In this document: positions 55,196 through 63,972 of the stretch, in pieces
Layout of the letters: the number at the start of each line of letters is the position of its first letter
How positions within the stretch are numbered: position 1 is the first letter of the stretch
The notes under the pieces: model-generated
What the model saw: only the letters and a program-made list of their open reading frames with translations
The model's database searches: none
Told to the model about the DNA's origin: nothing
Made by a program: the position numbers and the translations under genes
Assembly (NCBI RefSeq): GCF_900100795.1
Contig: NZ_FNCO01000002.1
Span: forward strand, 620,001 to 684,000
Direction: 5' to 3'
DNA: 64,000 bases
Source: Pseudomonas abietaniphila
GTDB lineage: Bacteria > Pseudomonadota > Gammaproteobacteria > Pseudomonadales > Pseudomonadaceae

Positions 55196-55708
55196 ATGAA
55201 TGATGTCGACGACCAATTACGAGAGTTGCTGCCGCGAATGCGTCGATTTGCGGTGTCGCTGACCCGTGATTACAGCAGCGCTGATGACCTCGTGCAGTCA
55301 ACGCTGGAAAAGGCCCTGTCGGCCTGGTCCAGCAAACGACCAGAGGGCGACCTGCGCGCCTGGCTGTTCTCCATTCTTTATAGGCAATTTTTGGACGCTC
55401 ATCGACGTTCGCGTCGCTACAGCCGAATGCTTGAACTGTTCACCGGTGGGAAAGAGGATCACTTCGAACCTTCCGTGGAGCGCACAGTGGTGGCGCAAAC
55501 CACCTTGCAGTCGTTCGAACGCCTGAATCCCGAGCAACGCGCCTTGCTGCTGTGGGTGTCGGTCGAGGGCCTGAGTTACAACGAAGTGGCGGCCATTCTC
55601 GATGTCCCCGTGGGCACCGTCATGTCCCGCTTGTCGCGCGCGCGTCAGGCTTTACGCCTGCTCAGCGAAGGCGAAATCACCACCCCTGCCTTGCGGATAC
55701 TGAAATGA
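55196..55708 (+). CDS. ECF-type RNA polymerase sigma factor
   Basis: A 170-residue ECF sigma factor with region 2 (RRFAVSLTRDYSSADDLVQS, TLEKAL) and region 4 (RLNPEQRALLLWVSVEGLSY, NEVAAILDVPVGTVMSRLSR). It is co-encoded with the anti-sigma gene in a 4-bp overlap and probably drives itself and the divergent srpA-cytochrome b561 operon. Peroxide or another oxidative signal is a fair guess from the target. Confidence 0.93.
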   Translation: MNDVDDQLRELLPRMRRFAVSLTRDYSSADDLVQSTLEKALSAWSSKRPEGDLRAWLFSILYRQFLDAHRRSRRYSRMLELFTGGKEDHFEPSVERTVVAQTTLQSFERLNPEQRALLLWVSVEGLSYNEVAAILDVPVGTVMSRLSRARQALRLLSEGEITTPALRILK

Positions 55709-56463
55709 TTACCTTGCCTCCCAGCGAACGTGATGTACACGCCTACGTCGACGGCCAGCTCAACGACGCCGATCAGCAGACGATGGAAACCTATCTGGCC
55801 GCCAACCCTGAACTGGCAAAACAGGTGCTGGCCTGGCAACTTGACGTGCAGAACCTGCGCGCCGGTCTGAGCGGCGATCTGCACCGCCCCATGAACCCGG
55901 AACTGGACCCTGCTTATGTTCGCCAGCGTCTGCGCCGTAACCGCACCCGTCATTTCGCGACCGCAGCGGTGTTGCTGATTGCCGTCAGCATCGGTGGTCT
56001 GAGCGGTTGGCAAGCCCGCGAGATGACCCTGGCCAGCGGCGCACCCCCGATGGCTGACGCCGTCCAGGCTTACCGGATGTTTGCGGTCAACGACAACATG
56101 GCCAGCGACTGGAACACTGGCAAACCGAATAACGTACAAGTGTGGCTGGACAAGAACTTTGCCCAGGCCAATCGCCTGCCGGACCTCGAATCCGCCGGGT
56201 TCAAACCGGTCAGCGGCCGTTTGACCAGCACCGAACAGGGCGCTGCGGCCATGGTGGTGTACAAGGATGAGCAGGGACGCACCCTGAGTTTCTATATCCG
56301 GCCACCGGCCGAGCGCAATCATCTGCTGCCACGCGGCACCCGCCGTGACGGCGAATTGCAGGCCGATTACTGGTCAGGCGCGGGTTACAACTACGCCATG
56401 GTCGGCCCGGCAGACGACCCGGCGGCGCAGGCAGCACGACAGGCGTTGAAGCAGCCCATTTGA
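55705..56463 (+). CDS. Anti-sigma factor, membrane-bound
   Basis: A 252-residue protein. The N-terminal cytoplasmic part (ERDVHAYVDGQLNDADQQTM, ETYLAANPELAKQV) is a typical anti-sigma domain, without the HxxxCxxC zinc motif. A helix lies at ~90-108 (FATAAVLLIAVSIGGLSGW), and the rest faces the periplasm. It starts at ATG 55705, overlapping the sigma stop (ATGA). It should hold the ECF sigma at the membrane until stress. Confidence 0.9.
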   Translation: MITLPPSERDVHAYVDGQLNDADQQTMETYLAANPELAKQVLAWQLDVQNLRAGLSGDLHRPMNPELDPAYVRQRLRRNRTRHFATAAVLLIAVSIGGLSGWQAREMTLASGAPPMADAVQAYRMFAVNDNMASDWNTGKPNNVQVWLDKNFAQANRLPDLESAGFKPVSGRLTSTEQGAAAMVVYKDEQGRTLSFYIRPPAERNHLLPRGTRRDGELQADYWSGAGYNYAMVGPADDPAAQAARQALKQPI

Positions 56464-56490
56464 GCCTGGGCTCGATTGGGACGCCTCGGT

Positions 56491-57003
56491 TGCTCGCGAA
56501 TGTGGTGGGTCAGCGACATCAATGCTGAATGACACGCCGCATTCGCTGCCCTCGTAACCTCGGACGTCTTACAGGGATCGAGTCAATACGCACATCGAGG
56601 GGCAATCCCATCTGTAGGCGAGAGCTTGGTCTGGGCGGCATTCCGACGAATTTGGTGGGACAGCGACATCGAGGGTGAATGTGATTCTGCATTCGTCAGC
56701 AAGCTGAGTCCCACCGGTTTTATGTTCAGCCAGCCAGGGTTGTGTTGAACCCAACAAAACCTGTAGGAGCGAGCTTGCTCGCGAATGCGGTGGGTCAGCG
56801 ACATCAATGCTGAATGACACGCCGCGTTCGCTGCCCTCGCAACCTCGGACGTCTCTTACACCGACCGAGTCAATGCGCACATCGAGGGGCAGTTCAATCT
56901 GTAGGCGCGAGCTCGGTCTGGGCGGCATTCCGACGAATGCGGTGGGTCAGCGACATCGAAGTCGAATGACACTCCGCATTCGTTAGCAAGCTGACGCCCG
57001 CAG
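56491..57003. repeat. Two-copy ~287-bp tandem repeat with REP elements
   Basis: TGCTCGCGAATGNGGTGGGT-type sequence followed by CAGCGACATCAATGCTGAAT begins at 56491 and again at 56776. The second half (CTGTAGGCGAGAGCTTGGTC near 56611) returns near 56899 with a few changes. A perfect Pseudomonas REP, TGTAGGAGCGAGCTTGCTCG, lies at 56762. The region between the anti-sigma gene and the next gene thus consists of repeats; no gene is supported. Confidence 0.85.
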
Positions 57004-57029
57004 GATTCAGGCCAAGCCGGCCAAAACTG

Positions 57030-58628
57030 TCAGCTTCTCAGCCTGGCCGGATCGCTTTGCAGCAACACTTTGTCCTGAATGCTGGACAGCGTGTCTTTCA
57101 GCCAGGAAACGCCGCGGCCCAGCTTCGCTTGCTTGTCCTGCTGCAGTGCCTGATTCAGTGTGCCGAGCAAATTCTGCGTTTTGGAGGATTTGAGCGGTGT
57201 GGTTTTGTCCTCTTCCAGATGACCCAGCACGTATTTGGAAATGCGCGTGGACTGGCTCGCCGACTGGCTGATCGACGCGTTAACCAGTGCGCCCTTCTCA
57301 TACCCGATGCTGGTCTTGCTGCTTGCCTGATCATTGACCTGGTAATACTGGTAATTCTGCGATTTCGGGTCAGTCGTCAGGTCCAGCTTCTGGCCTGCGT
57401 TCAAGGGCTTGTGGTAGCTGGCGACCAGGTGCGATTGCTGGTCCTGCACGAGGGTGCGGTTGAGCGGGTCGCGGCCTTTGGATTGTGTCGACTGCGACAC
57501 GTCATACGCGAAAGAATCCAGTTCGCCCGGACGCGCCGGGTTGCCTTCCTTGCTTTTCTCGCTGACCGACGCACTGAAATCGGCAAGGCCGGTGAGCAGG
57601 CTGTGGTCGGTGTCAGTCAGTTTGATTGAATTGACGGTCTCGGGTGCCATCGCCGCGCGCGCCCCGGGATAGTGACTGTGTAGCGTTGTGAAGGCGTCCT
57701 CGAACAGTGACAGCAATTGCTGATCGCCGTCGCCGCGTTTGCGCGCCGCTTCGATCTGGTTCATGTAATTCTTGAGTGCCTTGGCCTGCTGATTGCTGTC
57801 GCCAAGGATCGCCGCGTTCTTGAGGTCGACGGACATGTTCAGATCGCCTGCCGCGCCGCTCATGCGCACCGAGCGCCCGTCGGCGTCGGCGTGCAGCTCC
57901 AGGGTCTGCGTGCTGTCATCATTGAGCTTCAGACGCGTGCTCAGGTCGACCGAAGCAAATACGTTGGAGTCGAACTGGGTCAGGGCGTCGAGTTTGAGTG
58001 TTGGCGGGTTCTGGGTCAGGCCGTCGATCGCAGATTGAAAACCGTCGGCCATCTTGCCAAGCGCCGCAAGTTCATCATTGCTGAGCTCACCACCGCTTAC
58101 CTGCGCCTGCACCGCGAGCCCGTTGTCCTGACTGGTCAGGGTCAGCTGCACGGTTTTCCCACTGGCGGTTTTCAGCGTCAGGCTGATCGAGTTGTCCGCC
58201 GCGGTGCTGTGCAGTTTCGCCTGCGCCGCCGCCAATGCAGCGGGTTCGAGGGCCCGGCCGGTGGTCGATCGGATCACTGACTGGGAAATGCCCTGGTTGG
58301 TCTGCGCCAACTGATTCAGCAGCGATGCGCCCAAGCCCTGAAAACGACTGGCACTGGAGGAACTGCCGAAATTGCCCGTCATGTTCAGCGACACATTGTC
58401 CTGCTGCGTGTATTCCCAGACCGGCGCAATATCAGGGTCGGCAATCAGGCCGCGTGCGGTATAGGTCTGTGCATCGATAACACTCGCGTCTTGCCCCAGC
58501 GACACGACCGATGACGGGGAAGACGGGATGTTGATCGAGTCGGCTACGTTGCTGATGGCCTGTGTGCTGGTCACCGCTTTGGCAACCACCAGCGGCTGCG
58601 TGGCCGAAACCGAAGAAATCGCTGTCAT
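57030..58628 (-). CDS. Protein of unknown function, 531 residues
   Basis: I do not recognise this family with confidence. The ATG at 58628 has GGAG 6 nt before it; the 31 in-frame codons upstream have no ribosome site. There is no signal peptide and no membrane helix. The protein is rich in Ser, Gln, Ala, Asn and Thr and nearly lacks Cys (none seen), as do many secreted or surface structural proteins. The N-terminal ~100 residues are Ser/Val/Ala-rich (SIPSSPSSVVSLGQ, after TSTQAISNVAD); the middle has LTLKTASGKTVQLTLTSQDN, and a Ser/Gln-rich part (ASISQSASQSTRIS) is near the end. The composition recalls flagellar hook-type or type I/III export proteins. It stands alone. Confidence 0.75.
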   Translation of the reverse strand: MTAISSVSATQPLVVAKAVTSTQAISNVADSINIPSSPSSVVSLGQDASVIDAQTYTARGLIADPDIAPVWEYTQQDNVSLNMTGNFGSSSSASRFQGLGASLLNQLAQTNQGISQSVIRSTTGRALEPAALAAAQAKLHSTAADNSISLTLKTASGKTVQLTLTSQDNGLAVQAQVSGGELSNDELAALGKMADGFQSAIDGLTQNPPTLKLDALTQFDSNVFASVDLSTRLKLNDDSTQTLELHADADGRSVRMSGAAGDLNMSVDLKNAAILGDSNQQAKALKNYMNQIEAARKRGDGDQQLLSLFEDAFTTLHSHYPGARAAMAPETVNSIKLTDTDHSLLTGLADFSASVSEKSKEGNPARPGELDSFAYDVSQSTQSKGRDPLNRTLVQDQQSHLVASYHKPLNAGQKLDLTTDPKSQNYQYYQVNDQASSKTSIGYEKGALVNASISQSASQSTRISKYVLGHLEEDKTTPLKSSKTQNLLGTLNQALQQDKQAKLGRGVSWLKDTLSSIQDKVLLQSDPARLRS

Positions 58629-58756
58629 GGCAGCTCCATGCTCAAGTGGGTCATAGTGTCCTACCACCTGTGTCGGCTGCCGCAATTGTAACTTTAGCGA
58701 TACAAAGCAGAGCACCCTCACGGCGCCCTGCCCTTATGCCTCCTATCGACTTTTGT

Positions 58757-60658
58757 TCAGCTCAGCCTTTCAGCAATTTCAGCCAGAATCGAGGGATCAT
58801 CAATGGTCGCCGGCATGCTGTAGGGCTCGGCATCGGCAATCTTGCGTAACACCGCGCGCAAGGTTTTGCCGGAGCGGGTCTTGGGCAGGCGTTTGACCAC
58901 CACCACTCGATTGAAACAGGCCAATGCGCCGATGTGCTCACGAACGCGCGCGATCAATTCGCGCTGAACCTGTTCAGTGCCTTGCTGAACCCCGTCCTTG
59001 AGGACGACGAGTGCCAGTGGCACCTGTCCTTTGATCTCGTCATGCACACCAATGACCGCACTTTCCGCCACGGCCGGATGCTGGCCGACCAGGTCCTCCA
59101 TTTCGCCGGTCGACAGTCGATGACCGGACACGTTAATCACGTCGTCCGTACGACCCATGATGTAAACGAAGCCCTCCTCGTCGACATAACCGCCGTCGCC
59201 GGTGTTGTAGTAGCCGGGAAAGGTCTGCAGATACGCCTGCAGGTAACGCCCGTGATCGCCCCACAAGGTCTGGCTGCACCCCGGCGGCAGCGGCAACGCG
59301 ATCACAATCGAACCCTGCTCGCCGGGTTTGAGCAGATGCCCTTCTTCGTCCATGACATGGACCGCATAACCGGGAACGCCGCGATTACTTGAACCTGGCG
59401 CGGGATGATGACCCGCAAGCCCCAGGCACGGCGCGGTGACCGGCCAACCGGTCTCGGTCTGCCACCAGTGGTCAAGCACCGGTTTGCCGGTCAGGCGTTC
59501 CAGCCACTGGTGGGTACTGGAATCGAGTTTTTCGCCCGCCAGAAACAACTGCCGGATAGAGCTCAGGTCGCGGCCCTTCAGCAGCAGGCCTTCAGGGTCT
59601 TCCTTGCGAATCGCGCGGATGGCCGTCGGGGCGCAAAACAGCGCATTCACCCGGTATTGCTCGACGATACGCCAGTACGCCCCGGCGTCGGGTGTCCGAA
59701 TCGGCTTGCCTTCATAGAACACCGTCGTGCACCCGGCCATCAGCGGGCCGTAGACGATGAGCGTGTGCCCCACCACCCAACCGACATCGGAAATACCCCA
59801 CCACACATCGCCTGCCCGCATGCCATACACCTGATTCATGGTGTAAAGCATTGCCACGGCATGGCCACCGTTTTCTCGAACGATGCCCTTGGGTTTTCCG
59901 GTCGTGCCGGAGGTGTAGAGGATATAAAGCGGATCAAGGCTCGACACCGGGACCGGCTCGACCGCCTCAACACCTTGCAGCGCGACCTCCCAGTCCAGAT
60001 CGCGCCCTTCGTGCAGCGACGCGACCGCCTGCGGCCGTTGCCAGACCAGCACCTGCTCGGGCTGGTGTTGAGCCAGCGCGAGGGCTTTGTCCACCAAGGG
60101 TTTGTAGGGAATGACCCGGTCGAACTCCAGGCCGCAAGACGCCGTCAGCAGCAGCCTTGGCTTCACGTCGTCGATCCGCAACGCCAGCTCGTGGGGCGCG
60201 AAGCCCCCGAAGACCACCGAATGCACCGCGCCGATCCGCGCGCAGGCCAGCATCGCCATGGCCGCTTGCGGGACCATCGGCATGTAAATGATCACGCCAT
60301 CGCCCTTCCTGACATCCAACTGGCGCAGCAAGCCGGCGAGGCGAGCCACCTCGTCACGCAACTGATTGAAGGTGTAGATCGCCTGTTGGCCTGTGACGGG
60401 AGAATCGTAAATCAGCGCTCGTTGCTCGCCCCGTCCCCGTTCAATCTGGTAATCCAGCGCCAGATAACAGGTATTGAGCTGGCCATCGGCAAACCAGCGG
60501 TGGGTGCCGTCGGACAAGGTTTGAAGCGCGTTTTCCGGCGGGCGAAACCAGGCCACCTGTTGCGCCTGCTCCGCCCAATACTGCGCAGGTTCGGCGATGG
60601 AACGCCGATGATGTTCGGTGTAGTGCGCACTCGCGCAGCTGCCTTGACTGTCATTCAT
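58757..60658 (-). CDS. prpE: Propionyl-CoA synthetase-like AMP-forming acyl-CoA ligase
   Basis: A 633-residue acetyl/propionyl-CoA synthetase. YILYTSGTTGKPKGIVRENG is the AMP-binding P-loop, DHWWQTETGWPVTAP the A5 motif, YYNTGDGGYVDEEGFVYIMG the A7, RTDDVINVSGHRLSTGEMED the hinge and A8, and RLPKTRSGKTLRAVLRKIAD the C-terminal Lys that is target of acetylation. WWGISDVGWVVGHTLIVYGP is typical of PrpE. It activates propionate (or acetate) to the CoA ester. No prp operon is next to it, so the symbol is by homology. ATG 60658 starts the family N-terminus. Confidence 0.88.
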   Translation of the reverse strand: MNDSQGSCASAHYTEHHRRSIAEPAQYWAEQAQQVAWFRPPENALQTLSDGTHRWFADGQLNTCYLALDYQIERGRGEQRALIYDSPVTGQQAIYTFNQLRDEVARLAGLLRQLDVRKGDGVIIYMPMVPQAAMAMLACARIGAVHSVVFGGFAPHELALRIDDVKPRLLLTASCGLEFDRVIPYKPLVDKALALAQHQPEQVLVWQRPQAVASLHEGRDLDWEVALQGVEAVEPVPVSSLDPLYILYTSGTTGKPKGIVRENGGHAVAMLYTMNQVYGMRAGDVWWGISDVGWVVGHTLIVYGPLMAGCTTVFYEGKPIRTPDAGAYWRIVEQYRVNALFCAPTAIRAIRKEDPEGLLLKGRDLSSIRQLFLAGEKLDSSTHQWLERLTGKPVLDHWWQTETGWPVTAPCLGLAGHHPAPGSSNRGVPGYAVHVMDEEGHLLKPGEQGSIVIALPLPPGCSQTLWGDHGRYLQAYLQTFPGYYNTGDGGYVDEEGFVYIMGRTDDVINVSGHRLSTGEMEDLVGQHPAVAESAVIGVHDEIKGQVPLALVVLKDGVQQGTEQVQRELIARVREHIGALACFNRVVVVKRLPKTRSGKTLRAVLRKIADAEPYSMPATIDDPSILAEIAERLS

Positions 60659-60765
60659 CCGTGGATCCCTGTGATTGTTCTTATGAGGGCTGACACACAG
60701 GAATGAAATTAGCAGAAGCGCGAAGGGTCGCCATCAGGGCCTACGCTCCCACGGGATAAAACACG

Positions 60766-61971
60766 TCAGGCCGCGTTGGCTTTACCCGCCCGCTGTACTA
60801 AAAGCCCCGCCAGCGCCAGCAATGCGAGCACCACCACCATCGAGCCGTATACATTCGTGGTGACGATCAGGCCCTCGGTTTTGACCGCAAGCCCCGCAAT
60901 CAACGACGGCACGCAGAACGCCAGGTAACTGAGGGCGAGAAAGGCCGACATCAAACCTGCCCGCTCATGGGCGTGGGCCAACGGCAGCAACAAACGTAAG
61001 GCGCCGAGAAAACTCGCACCGAAGCCAATGCCCGCCACCACGGCACCGGTGAAAAACAGCCAGAGCCAGCCCAGGTTCACCGCGAGCAAAATGACCGACA
61101 CGCCCACCGCCAGGAAGCTGCAACCCACCAGCAACGCCAGCTGAGGCGCTCTCAAGCGCAGGTTCAGAATTGAAACCGCACCGCTGATGGTCAATGCAGC
61201 CACCGCCAGCCCGCCGTTGATCACCGACGTTGATCCGGTGGCCGCCGCCAGCAGCGACGGCGCCAGTGACAGGAAAAACCCGCCCAGCGCCCACGCCGCG
61301 ATGTCCGCCGGCAATACCAGCAGCAACGTCCCGCGCGCTCGCTGAGGCACAAACAACGTCGGCCTGAGCGTCTTGAGCACACCCGGCTGCGGCGTCACCG
61401 TTTCCCCGACACGCAGCAAATACACCGCCTGAGCCACGAATGCCGCGAGCAGCAGCGCGTACGCCAATAACAGCGGCATCGGCGCGAATTCGACCAGCAC
61501 ACTGGTTCCCAACGCTCCCAGCGCCATGCCAAATATTGGCGCGATACTGTTGATCAGGGGGCCTTGATTCTGGTTGGTGTCGAGCATGGCGGCACCCAGC
61601 GCACTGGTGGCGATACCGGTCGCGATGCCCTGTAGTATTCGCGCGGCGATCAGCCAGCCGACATCACCGGCGCCCATGAACAGCAGCATCGACACACTTT
61701 CCAGCAGCAACGCGACGAAGATCACCGGGCGACGCCCGAGGTAGTCCGACAGCGAGCCAAACACCAGCAGTGTGCCGAGCAAACTCAGGGCATACACGGC
61801 AAAAATCAGCGTCAGCAACGCGGAGGAAAACCCCCAGGCTTGCTGATACACGTGGTACAGCGGCGTCGGCGCGCTGGACGCGGCGAAAAAGCACAGCATC
61901 ACAAAGGCGAGGTAACCCAAGTGTCCCTGCTTCCGACCATCGACTTGCGGGTTCTGCAAAGAATCAGACAC
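60766..61971 (-). CDS. MFS transporter
   Basis: A 401-residue permease with 12 helices. Between helices 2 and 3 lies GSLSDYLGRRPVIFVAL, the MFS motif A. The first helix is LGYLAFVMLCFFAASSAPTP. I set the start at GTG 61971 because GGGGAG lies 8 nt before it; the in-frame ATG at 62103 is in the coding region of the divergent TetR gene. The TetR neighbour and the size suggest drug or metabolite efflux, but the substrate is unknown. Confidence 0.88.
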   Translation of the reverse strand: MSDSLQNPQVDGRKQGHLGYLAFVMLCFFAASSAPTPLYHVYQQAWGFSSALLTLIFAVYALSLLGTLLVFGSLSDYLGRRPVIFVALLLESVSMLLFMGAGDVGWLIAARILQGIATGIATSALGAAMLDTNQNQGPLINSIAPIFGMALGALGTSVLVEFAPMPLLLAYALLLAAFVAQAVYLLRVGETVTPQPGVLKTLRPTLFVPQRARGTLLLVLPADIAAWALGGFFLSLAPSLLAAATGSTSVINGGLAVAALTISGAVSILNLRLRAPQLALLVGCSFLAVGVSVILLAVNLGWLWLFFTGAVVAGIGFGASFLGALRLLLPLAHAHERAGLMSAFLALSYLAFCVPSLIAGLAVKTEGLIVTTNVYGSMVVVLALLALAGLLVQRAGKANAA

Positions 61972-62043
61972 GGGTACACTCTCCCCAAAAAGCACGCCAC
62001 AAAAGCTACGAGTTAGCGTTAGTGAGTGTGCGAGCAGAATCCG

Positions 62044-62068
62044 CTTAAAGCAAATACTTTGTGTTAAG
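62044..62068. promoter_or_regulatory. Imperfect palindrome, likely TetR operator
   Basis: CTTAA-N2-CAAA-N3-TTTG-N2-TTAAG is a 25-bp dyad in the gap between the divergent MFS and TetR genes. It reaches into the ribosome site of the TetR gene, fitting repression of both. Confidence 0.65.
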
Positions 62069-62077
62069 GTCCGCTCC

Positions 62078-62626
62078 ATGGCTATCAAAGAAGGCATTCG
62101 CACCGGCGGCCGCAGTGCCCGGGTGCAGACATCGATTCACGCAGCGGTTCGCGACCTGCTGCAAGAACAGGAACGCTCTGCGCTGAGCGTGCCGATGATC
62201 GCAGCACGCGCCGGTGTCACACCCTCGACCATCTACCGTCGCTGGGGCGACCTCACGTCCCTGCTGGCTGACGCTGCGGTGGAGCGTTTGCGCCCGGATG
62301 AGCCCGTAGACTGCGGCAACCTGCGTGACGATCTGCGCACGTGGGTCGAGGTCTATCTGGAGGAAACCAACTCGGCCCCCGGTCGCGAGATGATGCGCGA
62401 CGTGGTCGCCAGCAGCGCGACGCTATGCTCCGGCAAATGCCTGAACATCGTGCGCGATCAGTTGCAGATCATCATTGATCGTGCGCAGGCTCGCGGCGAA
62501 CGTAGCCCCGATGCGGACGAACTGATCGACGCGGTCGTCGCACCGATGGTCTATCGCATCCTCTACGCCGAATCAGCGCCGACCCTTGCACGCATGCATC
62601 AATTGCTGGATCGCTGTCTGGGATAA
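62078..62626 (+). CDS. TetR family transcriptional regulator
   Basis: A 182-residue TetR protein. The helix-turn-helix is LSVPMIAARAGVTPSTIYRR with WGDLTSLLADAA, and the C-terminal half (EVYLEETNSAPGREMMRDVV) is a TetR_C-type ligand domain. AAGG lies 8 nt before ATG 62078. Divergent from the MFS gene and with a dyad between, it most likely represses the transporter until its substrate binds. Confidence 0.92.
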   Translation: MAIKEGIRTGGRSARVQTSIHAAVRDLLQEQERSALSVPMIAARAGVTPSTIYRRWGDLTSLLADAAVERLRPDEPVDCGNLRDDLRTWVEVYLEETNSAPGREMMRDVVASSATLCSGKCLNIVRDQLQIIIDRAQARGERSPDADELIDAVVAPMVYRILYAESAPTLARMHQLLDRCLG

Positions 62627-62685
62627 GCATCCCGCGCGGCAAATCGTTATGATGGCGGGCCCTCGGTCATTGGTGTCTTACCTCC

Positions 62686-63972
62686 ATGCACACTCTTGCA
62701 GACCTGCGCGCCGGCAAGCTGGCGGGCATCAAGCGGCTGGACCTCAGCTGCGGCCTCACTGAATTTCCCGATGACATTTTCAGCCTCAGCAATTCGCTTG
62801 AGGTGCTGAACCTCTCCGGCAACCAGTTGAGCGAGCTGCCAGCGGACCTGTACCGACTCAAGCACCTGAAAATCCTGTTCTGCTCCGACAACCTCTTCAC
62901 CCGGTTGCCCGAAGCACTGGGTCAGTGCCAGCAGTTGTTCTTCGTGGGTTTCAAAGCCTGTCGCATTCGCGACGTGGCGCCACGTTCGTTGCCCCCTCAC
63001 CTGCGTTCGCTGGTGCTGACCGGCAACTGCATCGAGTCGTTGCCCGAGGAACTGGGCCAGCATCCGCACCTGCAAAAGCTGATGCTGGCCGGCAATCGCC
63101 TGCAAAGCCTGCCTGCCTCGCTGGCGGCGTGCCAGCGCCTGGAACTGGTGCGTCTGGCCGCCAACGACCTTCACCAGCTGCCCGCGTGGCTGCTGCAGAT
63201 GCCCAAACTGGCATGGCTGGCCTTTTCCGGAAATCCACTGAGCGACATCCATGTCGAGGAACCGATCCGCCCGATTCCATGGCACCAGTTGACGCTGCAT
63301 CACGTGCTGGGCGAAGGCGCATCGGGGGTGATCCAGCAGGCTGAATGGCGCGATGAAGACGGGACCGTCCACGATGTCGCGGTCAAACTGTACAAAGGCG
63401 ACTTGACCAGCGATGGCTCGCCGCTGAAAGAAATGGCGGCCTGTATCGCGGCAGGCCAGCACCCCAACCTGATTCCCGTGCTGGGGCAGATCTGCGGTCA
63501 TCCGCAGCAGGCACACGGGCTGGTAATGAAGCTGATCTCCCCGCGTTTCAGCACCCTCGCCCGCCCGCCGAGCCTTGAATCCTGCACCCGCGACGTCTAC
63601 AACGGAACGCGACTGGCCTTGAATACCCTGACGCGCATGGCGGCTGGCATCGCCTCTGCGTGCCGCCACTTGCACGCCCGCGGGATCAACCACGGCGACC
63701 TGTACGCGCATAACATCCTCTGGGACGAAGACGGCAACAGTTTGCTGGGCGACTTTGGCGCTGCCGCGTTTTATCCGGACGAACGGACCGGCGATCGGCT
63801 CGAACGCATCGAAGTTCAGGCCTTCGGGATATTACTCGGGGAGTTATTGGCACGTTGCGATGCGGGGGCTGAACACACCGCCGAATTGAGCGCACTGCAA
63901 ATGCGTTGTGTACAGACCGAGCTGAGCCTTCGCCCTGATTTTGCAGAAATCGAGCGATGCCTTCAGGCCTGA
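62686..63972 (+). CDS. Leucine-rich-repeat protein kinase
   Basis: A 428-residue protein. Residues ~15-185 hold about seven leucine-rich repeats (LEVLNLSGNQLSELPADLYR, LRSLVLTGNCIESLPEELGQ, LQKLMLAGNRLQSLPASLAA). Residues ~200-428 are a Ser/Thr kinase-like domain: VLGEGASGVIQQAEW (Gly-rich loop), DVAVKLYKG (ATP Lys near 234), INHGDLYAHNILWDEDG (catalytic loop with HGD for HRD, then N) and LLGDFGAAAFY (DFG near 355). All catalytic residues seem present. No signal peptide or membrane helix is seen. Similar genes occur across Pseudomonas, but the substrate is unknown. Plant-like LRR-kinase order is notable in a bacterium. Confidence 0.9.
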   Translation: MHTLADLRAGKLAGIKRLDLSCGLTEFPDDIFSLSNSLEVLNLSGNQLSELPADLYRLKHLKILFCSDNLFTRLPEALGQCQQLFFVGFKACRIRDVAPRSLPPHLRSLVLTGNCIESLPEELGQHPHLQKLMLAGNRLQSLPASLAACQRLELVRLAANDLHQLPAWLLQMPKLAWLAFSGNPLSDIHVEEPIRPIPWHQLTLHHVLGEGASGVIQQAEWRDEDGTVHDVAVKLYKGDLTSDGSPLKEMAACIAAGQHPNLIPVLGQICGHPQQAHGLVMKLISPRFSTLARPPSLESCTRDVYNGTRLALNTLTRMAAGIASACRHLHARGINHGDLYAHNILWDEDGNSLLGDFGAAAFYPDERTGDRLERIEVQAFGILLGELLARCDAGAEHTAELSALQMRCVQTELSLRPDFAEIERCLQA

